Notes: generated by a model from the sequence alone, not told the origin. A DNA stretch of 64,000 bases from Mycobacterium sp. PSTR-4-N (GCF_022348085.1 NZ_JAKRFN010000017.1:1-64000); one strand, 5' to 3'; shown: positions 28,298 through 36,796, counted from the first letter of the stretch. Numbers and translations: made by a program.

Positions 28298-28451
28298 GTC
28301 GACAGCGTCGGACACGTCCGCGACAACTGTGTGTCGGCATTTGCGGACGAGTTTCCCTGCGACGGCGGACTCAGACGGGTGTTCGTATGTCCGGCTCCCG
28401 GTCGGCCGAAAAACACTGGACTACCGCGCGTCCGGCTCGTTAACGTGCCGC

Positions 28452-28802
28452 ATGGACAGAGATGCCGAGACGTTCAGCCGGCAATGGGTCGACGCCTGGA
28501 ACGCTCACGACGTCGAGCGAGTTCTCGACCATTTCGACGACGCCGTCGTGTTCACCTCTCCGGTCGCCGCGCAGGTGCTCCCGACAACGGGCGGTCGGGT
28601 CGCGGGCAAGGAAGCGTTACGCGAGTACTGGGTTCGTGCGCTCGAGCTGCACCCTGACCTGCATTTCACCGTCGAGGCCGTCTATGAGGGAGTCGACGTG
28701 ATGGTCATCAACTATCGCAACCAGCGCGGTGGTCTGGTCAGCGAAGTCCTGCGCTTCGCCGGCGATCGAATCGTGGAGGGGCACGGAACCTATCTCACCT
28801 AG
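28452..28802 (+). CDS. Nuclear transport factor 2-like (SnoaL) protein
   Basis: 116 residues: FSRQWVDAWNAHDVERVLDHFDDAVVFTSP, then GKEALREYWVRALELHPDLHFTVEAVYEG and VSEVLRFAGDRIVEGHGTY, the usual NTF2-like order. ATG 28452, no strong ribosome-binding site. The longer open frame from 27663 is antisense to the WYL operon and not real. Probable small-molecule-binding protein or polyketide-cyclase-like enzyme; no substrate evident. Ends 6 bases before the stop of the convergent small gene. Confidence 0.78.
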   Translation: MDRDAETFSRQWVDAWNAHDVERVLDHFDDAVVFTSPVAAQVLPTTGGRVAGKEALREYWVRALELHPDLHFTVEAVYEGVDVMVINYRNQRGGLVSEVLRFAGDRIVEGHGTYLT

Positions 28803-28807
28803 CCGGC

Positions 28808-28957
28808 TCAGCGCTGCTCGTTGGCGTCTCCGGGGTGGGGAACATTGTTCTCGTCGACGTAGGCGGAGTGGTCGGTGTCGACACCCTCGTGGTCGCGCGG
28901 CCCGTCGTTCGTACCGTTCGATTCGACCGCATCGGCAGCGTCACTGGGCATCGTCAT
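28808..28957 (-). CDS. Small acidic protein (49 aa), unknown
   Basis: ATG 28957 follows GAGAGGACC, a good ribosome-binding site. The product is Asp/Glu/Asn-rich (TMPSDAADAVESNG, DHEGVDTDHSAYVDENN), hydrophilic and probably disordered. No family recognised. The frame extends upstream to 29050, but the RBS supports the shorter version. Convergent with the NTF2-like gene. Confidence 0.5.
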   Translation of the reverse strand: MTMPSDAADAVESNGTNDGPRDHEGVDTDHSAYVDENNVPHPGDANEQR

Positions 28958-29119
28958 GGTCGCGAGGTCCTCTCTGGAATGACGGAGCGCCGCTTCGACG
29001 ATCCGGTGCGAGTGTGCCCCGTCTGCGCCGCGCTGAACCCCCATCCTCACTCGGACCGGAATAAACCCGGTACGAGACGAATTGGCTCAAGAGTGCCGTC
29101 CCCCGACTCAGGAGCAGCC

Positions 29120-29929
29120 ATGACCCGTCCCGTCCGCGTCGCCGTTCAGATTCAGCCCGGAGGCGCACCCGACTACCGCAGCTGGCGCGACGCCGTCGTC
29201 GCCGCAGACGATCTCGGCGTCGACGTGATCTTCGGTTACGACCACTTTCATCGACCGGTGATGGACGCCCTCGTCGACGGCAAGCCCGTTCTGGCGCAGG
29301 TGCAGCCCGACGTGACCAACTTCGAGGGATGGACCGCGCTGGCGTCGTGGGGTGAGATCACCTCGCACGCCGACATCGGTTTGCTCGTCACCGGTGTCGG
29401 TTACCGCAACCCCGATCTGCTGGCCGACATGGCGCGCACCGTCGATCACATCAGCGGCGGCCGACTCATCCTCGGACTCGGCGCGGGATGGTACGAAAAG
29501 GATTACACGACCTACGGATACGACTTCGGGACCTTCGGATCCCGCTTCGACCTGTTCGACGAGAGCCTCGTCCGCATCGAGAACAGGCTGGCCGTCCTCA
29601 ACCCGCCACCGGTCCGCCCGCTGCCGATCCTCATCGGCGGTACCGGACCCAAACGCTCACTCCCTGCCGTCGCCCGACATGCCGACATCTGGCATGCGTT
29701 CGCCGAACTCGACACGTTCCGCAGGCTCAGCGAGCGCGTGGACGAGCTGGCCGCGACGTTCGGCCGCAGCGGCGCCGAGATCGAACGCTCGACTCTGTGG
29801 CAGAACAGGCGCAGTGCGGACGAGTTCCGTGATGCCGGAGTGACGTTGTTCCAGACCGAACTCACCGCCGACGACGGGTACGACCTGGGGGCGCTCAAAG
29901 ACGTGCTCGCCTGGCGCGACAACGGCTGA
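29120..29929 (+). CDS. LLM-class F420-dependent oxidoreductase
   Basis: 269 residues of the luciferase-like fold: VIFGYDHFHRP, SHADIGLLVTGVGYRNPDLLADMARTVDHISGGRLILGLGAGWYEKDY, and LPILIGGTGPKRSL. The SGGRLILGLGAGW cofactor loop is typical of actinobacterial F420 enzymes. ATG 29120 with AGGAG nine bases upstream. The third LLM protein in the window; all three are unlinked. Substrate unknown. Confidence 0.86.
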   Translation: MTRPVRVAVQIQPGGAPDYRSWRDAVVAADDLGVDVIFGYDHFHRPVMDALVDGKPVLAQVQPDVTNFEGWTALASWGEITSHADIGLLVTGVGYRNPDLLADMARTVDHISGGRLILGLGAGWYEKDYTTYGYDFGTFGSRFDLFDESLVRIENRLAVLNPPPVRPLPILIGGTGPKRSLPAVARHADIWHAFAELDTFRRLSERVDELAATFGRSGAEIERSTLWQNRRSADEFRDAGVTLFQTELTADDGYDLGALKDVLAWRDNG

Positions 29930-29968
29930 TTCCCGCATCCGGCCCTCTGGGTGACAGTTCGCTGTTAC

Positions 29969-30001
29969 CTTGGCCCAAGGCTGGCCGACCAGCTGGCCAA
30001 G
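29969..30001. promoter_or_regulatory. Inverted repeat abutting the ribosome-binding site of the GAF-EAL leader
   Basis: CTTGGCC (29969-29975) pairs exactly with GGCCAAG (29995-30001), and the 3' arm touches the GGGGAGGAA ribosome-binding site. GCTGGCC is also repeated within the loop. Could be an operator, or an RNA hairpin that affects initiation. Confidence 0.35.
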
Positions 30002-30016
30002 GGGAGGAACTCGACG

Positions 30017-30052
30017 ATGCGCCTTCGCCACGAGAACGTGGGATCTCTCTAG
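30017..30052 (+). CDS. Putative 11-residue leader peptide of the GAF-EAL gene
   Basis: ATG 30017 follows GGGGAGGAA, one of the strongest ribosome-binding sites in the window, but the frame (MRLRHENVGSL) stops at 30050-30052. The GAF-EAL gene then starts at GTG 30061 in another frame without a good site. Either a leader peptide, or a 1-base frameshift separating the true N-terminus. Confidence 0.35.
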   Translation: MRLRHENVGSL

Positions 30053-30060
30053 GTCGCACG

Positions 30061-31338
30061 GTGCAGAACCTCGTCGCGGCGATCAATGCGTCCATCGACC
30101 CGTCAGCGCTCATGCAGAGGATCGCTGAGCAGATGTGCCTGCTCACACCGAAAGCCGACGGCGCAGCGGTCAGTCTGTTGACCCCTGAGGACACGTTCGT
30201 GGTGGTCTCCGCGCACGGGCTGGTGGAATCGCTGCTCGGGCTGACCCTGCCGCTTCACGGAACCTTCCAGGGTCGGGCCGTCGCCACCGGGCGTCCACAG
30301 GTCAGTCTTGACCCGCTGGCCGATCCCGAGCTGACCGAGGAGGTCCGGGCCATCGGTGCACGCCTCGGTATCGGCTCCCTCGTCGTGATCCCGCTCCTGC
30401 ACCACGGCAGGGGGATCGGGGCACTGAGCCTCACCGCTGTGGACACGTACAAGTTCACCGAACGCGATATCGCGGCGATGGAGGCAACCGCGCGCTTCGT
30501 CTCGGCTCTGATCGGATCTCACACCGAACTGTCGTCGATGCTCGACGATTTCCTGGGCGATCCCCGCCATTCGGGGCGCGATCACGCCGCACAGTTCCTG
30601 GCGTCTGTGCTACTCCCCGACCTGGCGCGCGAGGACGCGCTCCATCAGCACCTGAGCGACCTGCTGGCAGCGCCGTCCCCGCTGTCGGCGGTGTACCAGC
30701 CGATCGTCGACCTCGCGTCGGAATCTGTCGTCGGCTTCGAGGGTTTGTGCCGTTTCCCCGGCGGTGCGGAACGCTCTCCTGCCTACTGGTTCGACGTCGC
30801 ACGCCGCCTCGGACGCGGCGTCCCTCTCGAATTGGCGGCGTTGTCCAGGGTGCTCGCCGACCTCGACTGGATACCCGCAGAGCGCTTCCTCGCCGTGAAC
30901 GCCAGTCCGTCGGCAGCCATGGACGAGCGGTTACACGCCGCCCTGCGGGCAGTGCGTGTGCCGGTGGTCCTCGAGATCACCGAGCACGAGCCGTTTCCCG
31001 ACGGCTTGGCCGACGCGCTGCAGCCATTGCGGGACGCAGGTGTACGACTGGCGATCGACGACGCCGGTGCCGGCTATGCGAGTTTCACGCAGATGCTGCA
31101 GCTGCGGCCCGATGTCATCAAGATCGACGGTTCGCTCACCTCGGATATCGATCGCGATCCGGCAAAACGTGCTCTGGTGATCGCCATCGTCAGGCTCTGC
31201 GTGGAGATGGGAGCAACCACGATCGCCGAGGCGATCGAGCGACGCGACGAGCAGGCGACGTTGACCGAGCTCGGTGTCGAATGGGGTCAGGGCTATCTGT
31301 TCGGCCGACCGGGCGACCCTCGCTCGAGCGCGTCGTAG
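30061..31338 (+). CDS. GAF-EAL protein (cyclic-di-GMP phosphodiesterase-like)
   Basis: 425 residues. Residues 1-150 are a GAF domain (MCLLTPKADGAAVSLL, GSLVVIPLLHHGRGIGALSLTAVDTYKF). Residues about 200-420 are an EAL domain: SAVYQPIVDL, EGLCRF (Glu of the EAL motif, here EGL), VNASPSAAM, VLEITEHE, LAIDDAGAGYASF, IKIDGSLTSDI and TTIAEAIERRDE are present, including the DDxG-type metal loop. So hydrolysis of c-di-GMP is possible. No GGDEF domain. A strong-RBS 11-codon ORF precedes it (30017), so the true N-terminus may differ. Transcribed with thiD downstream, 42 bp apart. Confidence 0.82.
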   Translation: MQNLVAAINASIDPSALMQRIAEQMCLLTPKADGAAVSLLTPEDTFVVVSAHGLVESLLGLTLPLHGTFQGRAVATGRPQVSLDPLADPELTEEVRAIGARLGIGSLVVIPLLHHGRGIGALSLTAVDTYKFTERDIAAMEATARFVSALIGSHTELSSMLDDFLGDPRHSGRDHAAQFLASVLLPDLAREDALHQHLSDLLAAPSPLSAVYQPIVDLASESVVGFEGLCRFPGGAERSPAYWFDVARRLGRGVPLELAALSRVLADLDWIPAERFLAVNASPSAAMDERLHAALRAVRVPVVLEITEHEPFPDGLADALQPLRDAGVRLAIDDAGAGYASFTQMLQLRPDVIKIDGSLTSDIDRDPAKRALVIAIVRLCVEMGATTIAEAIERRDEQATLTELGVEWGQGYLFGRPGDPRSSAS

Positions 31339-31380
31339 ATCAGCGTCCCCGGCGTGGAGGGCCCTTTAGACTCTGCCGTG

Positions 31381-32220
31381 ATGACGAACCGTCTCCCCCT
31401 GACCCCGCCTGGACAGACGCCGCGCCGGGTGATGACCATCGCGGGCTCCGACTCCGGCGGGAGCGCCGGCCTGCAGGCCGACATGCGCACCTTTGCGATG
31501 CTCGGCGTTCACGGAACCGCCGCGGTGACCGCCGTGACAGTGCAGAACTCGTTGGGAGTCAGGGCATTTCACGAGATCCCCGTCGAGGTGGTCGCGGCGC
31601 AGATCAGCGCGGTGGCCTCCGACATCGGAATCGAAGCGGCCAAGACGGGCATGCTCGCCTCCGCCGGCATCATCCGCGCCATCGTGGCCACGTGGTCGAC
31701 CGAAAAGCTCGCCGGGACCGTCCCTTTCGTCGTCGACCCGGTCTGCGCCTCCAATGCGGGCGAGCCGCTGCTGCACCCCAGTGCTCTCGATGCCATGCGC
31801 GACGAATTGATCCCCCTGGCCACCCTGGTGACGCCGAATCTCGACGAAGTACGCCTGCTCGTCGGCATCGACGTCGTAGACGCCGACACCCAGCGTGACG
31901 CTGCGCGCGCCCTGCATGCGCTCGGTCCGCAATGGGCGCTGGTGAAGGGCGGCCACCTGCGCACATCGAGCGTCAGCTCGGACCTCCTGTTCGACGGTTC
32001 GGAGTTTCACCAGTTCGCTGCGGCTCGGGTGGACACCCGAGATGACCACGGCGCCGGCGACACATTGGGTGCGGCGATCACAGCCGCATTGGCGCACGGC
32101 TACTCCGTGCCCGATGCGGTGGCCTTCGGCAAGATGTGGGTGACCGAATGCATCCGGGAGGCCTATCCGCTCGGCCACGGTCTCGGCCCCGTCAACGGGT
32201 TGGCCAGCCTCTACCGTTGA
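31381..32220 (+). CDS. thiD: Hydroxymethylpyrimidine/phosphomethylpyrimidine kinase
   Basis: 279 residues of the ribokinase fold. MTIAGSDSGGSAGLQADMRTFAMLGVHG is the HMP-binding N-terminus of ThiD; VVDPVCASNAGEPLL, VTPNLDEVRLLVG and DDHGAGDTLGAAITAALAHG (anion hole and catalytic Asp) complete the set. Phosphorylates HMP and HMP-phosphate in thiamine biosynthesis, in the cytosol. ATG 31381 is used; GTG three bases upstream is possible. No other thiamine gene or TPP riboswitch was seen nearby. Confidence 0.92.
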   Translation: MTNRLPLTPPGQTPRRVMTIAGSDSGGSAGLQADMRTFAMLGVHGTAAVTAVTVQNSLGVRAFHEIPVEVVAAQISAVASDIGIEAAKTGMLASAGIIRAIVATWSTEKLAGTVPFVVDPVCASNAGEPLLHPSALDAMRDELIPLATLVTPNLDEVRLLVGIDVVDADTQRDAARALHALGPQWALVKGGHLRTSSVSSDLLFDGSEFHQFAAARVDTRDDHGAGDTLGAAITAALAHGYSVPDAVAFGKMWVTECIREAYPLGHGLGPVNGLASLYR

Positions 32221-32251
32221 GCCTGATGTTCTCGGTCTTTGCTGAGTGTGC

Positions 32252-32270
32252 TCTCAGTGGAGTCTCAGTT
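32252..32270 (+). promoter_or_regulatory. Tandem 8-bp repeats (MprA-box-like) upstream of the PepD-like protease
   Basis: TCTCAGTG and TCTCAGTT are near-identical 8-mers in the same orientation separated by 3 nt, 75 bases upstream of the protease start. MprA of M. tuberculosis recognises two loosely conserved 8-bp direct repeats and controls pepD, so this is a candidate MprA site; the exact consensus was not checked. Confidence 0.45.
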
Positions 32271-32344
32271 GCGGTGGGCAGTGTTGAGGCAACCGAGTCG
32301 GATCATCGACTTCCCATGCCCCAACCTCGAAGGGAACACCACCC

Positions 32345-33613
32345 ATGGCGACCCCGCCCCCACCCGTCCCGCCCACTCACGACTGGACGAGAGGACACTG
32401 GCCCAGCCAACCGAACCCGTTGTCGGGCAACCCGACACCGTGGCCTGGCCACCCGGCTGCACCGCCTTCACCGCGCACCGCGCGCCGCGCGGCGCGATCG
32501 CGTACCCCCCGCAGTCTGGTGCTCGCCGGCGCCGCGGCCGTCGCCATCGCCGGCGGAGGCATAGGCGCCGCGGCCGCGGTAGCTGTGACCGATCACCAGC
32601 ACCCGGCCACCGCGACGCCGGCAACCGTGCAGGCGCAGCCGGTGAAGCCGGCCGCCAGCGCTGCGCCGGACTCGGTGGAGCAGGTCGCCGCCAAGGTGAT
32701 GCCCAGCGTGGTCAAACTGCAGATCGCTGCAGGCCAGGGCGTGGCCGAAGGGTCCGGGATCGTGCTCAGTCCCGACGGTCTCATCCTCACCAACAACCAC
32801 GTCGTCGCGCCCGCCGTCCAGAGCGGCATGGGTGCGCGACCCGCGGCCTTCGACGGCGGCGACTCCGCGGCCACCGTCACCTTCGCCGATGGCCGCAGCG
32901 TGCCGTTCACCGTCGTCGGCACCGATCCGATCGGTGACCTGGCGGTCGTGCGCGCCCAAGGCGTCAGCGGATTGACTCCGATCACCATCGGCTCGTCGAA
33001 GGACGTCAAGATCGGCCAGGAGGTCGTCGCGATCGGGTCGCCGCTGGGCTTGCAGGGCACGGTGACGCGAGGCATCGTCAGTGCGCTCAATCGACCGGTG
33101 GCCGCCGGCGACGGCGAGGGTGGCTCCCCGGTCATCCTCGATGCGTTGCAGACCGACGCCGCCATCAATCCCGGGAACTCGGGCGGGCCGTTGGTGAACA
33201 TGAACGGCGACCTGATCGGTGTCAACTCCGCCGGCGCCAGCATGGGATCCGGCTCCAGCGGTGGTTCGATCGGCCTCGGTTTCGCGATTCCCTCCGACCA
33301 GGCCAAACGTATCGCCGATGAATTGATCTCCTCCGGCACGGCCAGCCACGGCTCGCTCGGGGTGCAGCTCAGCAACGACACCAGTGACACCGGCGGTGCG
33401 GCCGTTGCGCAGGTGGCGGCCGGAAGTCCCGCAGCCGCGGCCGGACTGCCCAGCGGCGCGGTGATCACGAAGATCAACGACCAGATCATCGACGGGCCCG
33501 AAGCGTTGGCCGCCGCGGTGCGCTCCAAGGCGCCGGGAGATCAGGTGTCGGTCACCTATCGCGACGACGCGGGCGCGACGCGCACCGCGCAGGTCACGCT
33601 GGGTACTGCCTGA
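32345..33613 (+). CDS. pepD: HtrA/DegP-family serine protease with PDZ domain, PepD-like
   Basis: 422 residues. A Pro-rich cytosolic N-terminus, one membrane helix (SLVLAGAAAVAIAGGGIGAAAAVAV, about residues 57-80), then an extracytoplasmic trypsin-like domain with His in LTNNHVV, Asp in DPIGDLAVV and Ser in NPGNSGGPL, and a C-terminal PDZ domain (AAAAGLPSGAVITKINDQIIDG). Degrades or refolds misfolded envelope proteins. It resembles mycobacterial PepD; the mprA-mprB genes that adjoin pepD in M. tuberculosis are not here, so it could be a paralogue. AAGGGA ribosome-binding site. Confidence 0.85.
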   Translation: MATPPPPVPPTHDWTRGHWPSQPNPLSGNPTPWPGHPAAPPSPRTARRAARSRTPRSLVLAGAAAVAIAGGGIGAAAAVAVTDHQHPATATPATVQAQPVKPAASAAPDSVEQVAAKVMPSVVKLQIAAGQGVAEGSGIVLSPDGLILTNNHVVAPAVQSGMGARPAAFDGGDSAATVTFADGRSVPFTVVGTDPIGDLAVVRAQGVSGLTPITIGSSKDVKIGQEVVAIGSPLGLQGTVTRGIVSALNRPVAAGDGEGGSPVILDALQTDAAINPGNSGGPLVNMNGDLIGVNSAGASMGSGSSGGSIGLGFAIPSDQAKRIADELISSGTASHGSLGVQLSNDTSDTGGAAVAQVAAGSPAAAAGLPSGAVITKINDQIIDGPEALAAAVRSKAPGDQVSVTYRDDAGATRTAQVTLGTA

Positions 33614-33615
33614 GC

Positions 33616-34653
33616 TCAGGCGCAGGGGTCGATGATCGTGACACCGGCTGGTGATGCGGTGTCCATGGTCGGCAGGGCCTCGGCTGCCTCCTCCAAGGTG
33701 ATGATCCGCTCGATCAGAGCCTGAGGACGCACCTCGCCGCGCTCGATCATGTCCAGCATCGGTGGGTAGTCCGCCGCGGCCATTCCGTGGCTGCCGTGGA
33801 GCGATATCTCCCACGCGATGACGCGATCCATCGGCACGCGCGGATGCCCGTCGACAGACGGCAATAAGCCCACCTGTACGTGACGGCCATGCCTGCGGAG
33901 GCTGAGGATGGACAGCGCACACGCAGATTCGTGACCCACCGCGTCGACACCGACGTCGCTTCCGCCACCGGTGATCTCACGGATCGACTCCGAGGTCTCC
34001 GCGCCCTCGGCGATGACGCAGTGGTCAGCGCCGAGGGCTTCGGCCGCGGTGAGCGCCTCGGCGGTGCGATCCACCGCGATCACGTTGGCGCCCAACGCTT
34101 TGCCGATCATCACCGCGCTCAGCCCGACACCGCCGGCGCCGACGACTGTCAGCCACTGTCCGCGCTCGAGCCGGCCCACGCCGGTCAGGGCGCGATATGC
34201 CGTCGCGAACCGGCACCCCAAACCGGCCGCGGCGGTAAACGACACGGTCGAAGGCAGGCTCACCAGGTTCGCGTCGGCGGCGGGCAGCGCGACGTACTCC
34301 GCGAAGGAACCCCAGTAGGTGAATCCGGGCTGCTGTTGATGGGGGCAGACCTGTGCGTTGCCGGATCGGCACCACGTGCAGGCACCGCAGCCGCACACGA
34401 AAGGCACCGTGACTCGGTCACCGACCAACCACCCACGCACCTGCGCGCCGACGGCCGCGACGACGCCGGCCAATTCATGGCCCGGCACGTGCGGAAGTGA
34501 CACGGCCTCGTGCCCGGCCCACGCGTGCCAGTCGCTGCGGCACAGGCCGGTGGCCCGCACCGCCACCACGACGCCGTCCGACGGCGGACTGGGATCCGGC
34601 ACGGTCCGGACCTCGAGTGAGCCGCCGATCCTGTCCATCACCAGTGCGCGCAT
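33616..34653 (-). CDS. Zinc-dependent alcohol dehydrogenase (MDR family)
   Basis: 345 residues. Catalytic zinc ligands are in GLCRSDWHAW and GHELAGVV; the structural zinc loop is CGCGACTWCRSGNAQVC. The cofactor fold is VVGAGGVGLSAVMIGKALGANVIAVD, with Asp ending the second strand, which suggests NAD. Converts an alcohol to an aldehyde or the reverse; substrate unknown. Convergent with the protease: the two stops lie 2 bases apart within a 14-bp palindrome. Upstream on the same strand is a SRPBCC gene. Confidence 0.87.
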   Translation of the reverse strand: MRALVMDRIGGSLEVRTVPDPSPPSDGVVVAVRATGLCRSDWHAWAGHEAVSLPHVPGHELAGVVAAVGAQVRGWLVGDRVTVPFVCGCGACTWCRSGNAQVCPHQQQPGFTYWGSFAEYVALPAADANLVSLPSTVSFTAAAGLGCRFATAYRALTGVGRLERGQWLTVVGAGGVGLSAVMIGKALGANVIAVDRTAEALTAAEALGADHCVIAEGAETSESIREITGGGSDVGVDAVGHESACALSILSLRRHGRHVQVGLLPSVDGHPRVPMDRVIAWEISLHGSHGMAAADYPPMLDMIERGEVRPQALIERIITLEEAAEALPTMDTASPAGVTIIDPCA

Positions 34654-34684
34654 CAGCCCAGTCTGATCCGCGCCGGCGGGTCGC

Positions 34685-35149
34685 TCAGGACGAGGTTTCC
34701 GCCGCCAGGCGAGACAGCGTGTCGCTCAGCTGGTCTTCGGTCACCAGGGGGAACGACACCTTCTTCAGCAGATCCTTGTCGGTGACCTTCGACCAGTCGT
34801 AGGTGTGCCGAACCAGTGTCGCGTTCGGACCCTGGGCTTCGAGCTCCCACAACCACTCCCACCCGGGCGGCTCCGTTCCGGCGGGTGCCGTCTGCCAGGC
34901 CAACAGCTTGTCCTTGACGTATCCGGTGACGTGGTTGTCGGTCTTGTACTCGCCGCCCATGTGATCGCCTGCCATGTTCATCGTGAACACATCACCGACC
35001 TTCTGGATGCGATCGGCGTGGTCGACACTGCGCACGAACCCGGAACCGTCCAGGGCGGGGTGCCGGTGGGGGTTGGACAGCACGTCGAACACCGCGTCGG
35101 CGGATGCGTCGATGGAACGTTCCACGGTCACCTTGTTGTCGTCGCTCAT
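34685..35149 (-). CDS. SRPBCC (START-like) family protein
   Basis: 154 residues of the helix-grip fold: VTVERSIDASADAVFDVLSNPHRHPALDGSGFV at the start, GPNATLVRHTYDWSKV in the middle, and a C-terminal helix. Many mycobacterial members are annotated as polyketide cyclase/dehydrase but bind diverse lipids. ATG 35149, start at the first strand; the frame remains open upstream but mirrors the FKBP gene. Probably expressed with the alcohol dehydrogenase 32 bp downstream. Confidence 0.82.
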   Translation of the reverse strand: MSDDNKVTVERSIDASADAVFDVLSNPHRHPALDGSGFVRSVDHADRIQKVGDVFTMNMAGDHMGGEYKTDNHVTGYVKDKLLAWQTAPAGTEPPGWEWLWELEAQGPNATLVRHTYDWSKVTDKDLLKKVSFPLVTEDQLSDTLSRLAAETSS

Positions 35150-35209
35150 GCGATGTCCAGTGCCCAGACCGGCCACGTGCTCAAACCTGTGGGACGGTAG
35201 CGTGGCCGC

Positions 35210-35767
35210 GTGCTGCTCCGTCGAGTTCCGTGCGCCCTTGCCCTCGCCGCGTGTGTCGGCTCCACGCTGGCCCTGACAGCCTGCGGTTCCTCGGAGGCGC
35301 AGGCAGCGGCCTGTCCGACCGCGCCTCCGAGCGCCTCCACCGCCGCTGACTGGACCTTGCCCGGTACGACCGGCAGCGTCGCCGTCACCGGCTCCACCGA
35401 CACCGCAGCCCCCTTGATCACCGTGACCGCGCCGTTCACGGTGGCCGAAACGCAGGTGCACACGTTGGCGCCCGGCTCGGGTGCCGTCGTCGGTGATACC
35501 GCGACGGTCTCCGTCTGCTACGAGGGTGTCAACGGACGCGACGGGTCGGTGTTCGACAGCAGCTACCAGCGCGGCACTCCGGTCGAGTTTCCGCTCGACG
35601 GTGTGGTGCCCGGCTTCGGGAAGGCCATCGCCGGTCAACGCGTCGGCTCGACCGTCGCCGTGGCGATGACGTCGGCCGACGGCTATCCCAACGGTCAGCC
35701 CGCCGCAGGCATCGCGCCCGGCGATTCCCTGGTCTTCGCGATCAAGATCCTCGACGCATCCGCCTGA
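35210..35767 (+). CDS. FKBP-type peptidyl-prolyl isomerase lipoprotein
   Basis: 185 residues. The signal peptide ends in lipobox LTAC, so it is anchored outside the membrane. The C-terminal 100 residues are FKBP: GAVVGDTATVSVCYEGVNGRDGSVFDSSYQRGTPVEFPLDGVVPGFGKAIAGQRVGST ordering is typical, with the VFDSSY and PGF motifs. Assists folding of exported proteins by prolyl cis-trans isomerisation. GTG 35210 begins the signal peptide. Divergent from the SRPBCC gene. Confidence 0.88.
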   Translation: MLLRRVPCALALAACVGSTLALTACGSSEAQAAACPTAPPSASTAADWTLPGTTGSVAVTGSTDTAAPLITVTAPFTVAETQVHTLAPGSGAVVGDTATVSVCYEGVNGRDGSVFDSSYQRGTPVEFPLDGVVPGFGKAIAGQRVGSTVAVAMTSADGYPNGQPAAGIAPGDSLVFAIKILDASA

Positions 35768-35779
35768 GCTGCGCCCGCA

Positions 35780-36073
35780 TCAGCGAGCAGGGCCCACGTC
35801 GAGTCGGATCCGGACCGTGTCGCCGTCGTCGACACCCTCGGCGCGGCGCAGCGCGACCTTCAGCGGGACGAGGTAGACGTCGTCGCGGGGGATCAACGAC
35901 GTCGTCACCTCCGTGTGCCCGATGCGGACGCGCGCGGGTATGACCCCCCACCCGTAGGTCAGTTCGCTCGCCCGCGCATGCAGGAAATCGTCGACGTCCG
36001 GCGGGGTTTCGACGAAGAAGTACGGTGCCGGGCCGCGCCACTGGAACACCGCGGCCTCGAACTCCCAGTTCAC
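35780..36073 (-). CDS. DUF1905 domain protein
   Basis: 97 residues, nearly all a DUF1905 domain (WEFEAAVFQWRGPAPYFFVETP, YGWGVIPARVRIGHTEVTTSLIPRDDVYLVPLKVALRRAEGVDDGDTV). The domain is a small beta-barrel of unknown role. GTG 36073 is the only reasonable start, five bases after the TetR stop, so it is likely co-transcribed with the TetR gene. Confidence 0.78.
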   Translation of the reverse strand: MNWEFEAAVFQWRGPAPYFFVETPPDVDDFLHARASELTYGWGVIPARVRIGHTEVTTSLIPRDDVYLVPLKVALRRAEGVDDGDTVRIRLDVGPAR

Positions 36074-36078
36074 CCCGA

Positions 36079-36756
36079 TCAGCCTAGGTTGCGTTTTCCG
36101 TTTCGGCGCCCTGTCGGCGGGCGTGCCGAGGCCACCAGCATCGCCAGTCCCCGCTCGAACGCGCGCGTGGCGACGGGGTCGGACGCGTCGTGGTCCGCCA
36201 GCGTCGCGTAGGCGGCGGTGAAACGGGGGAACCGCTCTTCCTGTCCGGTGGGGTCGAAAATGACTGTGGGACCGGACATGTCGAGCACGCTGCCCAGGAT
36301 GAACGACTCGAACGCGGTCAGCAGCGGAAGGATCTCGTCGGGGGGCCAACCGGCGGCCTCGGCGGCCACCACGAAATCCTCGTACTCGGCGAGCAGGACC
36401 GGCGCGGATGCCCGGGTGGTCATCAGCAACGGAATGGCGCGCGGGTGACGGGCGAACGCGATGCGATACGAGCGCGCCCACTCGACGAGACCGTCCTCCC
36501 ACGACCGCTCACGCAGCGGCGCAGAGTCGATGCGCGCCGACACCAGCGCGCGGACGTCCTCGATCATCGCGGCCCGGTCCGCGACGTGGTTGTACAGCGA
36601 GGTCGGGTTGACGTTCAACTTCTGCGCCACCCGTCGCATGCTCGCCCCCTCCGTGCCGTGACGATCGATGAGAGCCAGGGCGGTCCGCGCGATCAGGTCA
36701 CGATTCAGAAGTGGACGCGAAGGGCGAGCGATGACGGTCTCCTCTCCGATCGACAA
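36079..36756 (-). CDS. TetR-family regulator with C-terminal TetR_C domain
   Basis: 225 residues. The DNA-binding part reads LIARTALALIDRHGTEGASMRRVAQKLNVNPTSLYNHVADRAAMI; the rest is a helical ligand domain with LVEWARSYRIAFARHPRAIPLL. A TTG at 36756 (upstream of SIGEETVIARPS) is used; the frame extends to 36837 across the operator, which makes a longer protein unlikely. It is divergent from the amidase, and the 17-bp palindrome at 36780 is its likely operator; a second copy precedes the fusion gene at 38.9 kb. Confidence 0.78.
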   Translation of the reverse strand: MSIGEETVIARPSRPLLNRDLIARTALALIDRHGTEGASMRRVAQKLNVNPTSLYNHVADRAAMIEDVRALVSARIDSAPLRERSWEDGLVEWARSYRIAFARHPRAIPLLMTTRASAPVLLAEYEDFVVAAEAAGWPPDEILPLLTAFESFILGSVLDMSGPTVIFDPTGQEERFPRFTAAYATLADHDASDPVATRAFERGLAMLVASARPPTGRRNGKRNLG

Positions 36757-36779
36757 CGGCGAATCCGAGGCCGAGCATA

Positions 36780-36796
36780 AACCGACAGTGTATGTT
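36780..36796. promoter_or_regulatory. Interrupted palindrome overlapping the amidase -10 region, copy 1
   Basis: AACCGACAGTGTATGTT fits AAC-N2-AC-N3-GT-N2-GTT, a symmetric TetR-type operator. Its right arm contains TATGTT, a TANNNT -10 hexamer at 36791-36796, seven bases before GTG 36804, so the amidase mRNA may be leaderless and the site would block transcription when bound. Confidence 0.6.

Noticed and set aside
31339..31380. A TPP riboswitch before thiD
   Set aside because: The 42-bp gap is too short, and the leading GAF-EAL gene shows no thi-box-like structure.
33608..33621. 14-bp perfect palindrome GCCTGAGCTCAGGC at the convergent stops of the protease and alcohol dehydrogenase
   Set aside because: Arises largely from two facing TGA codons and has no loop or length for a terminator; treated as coincidence.
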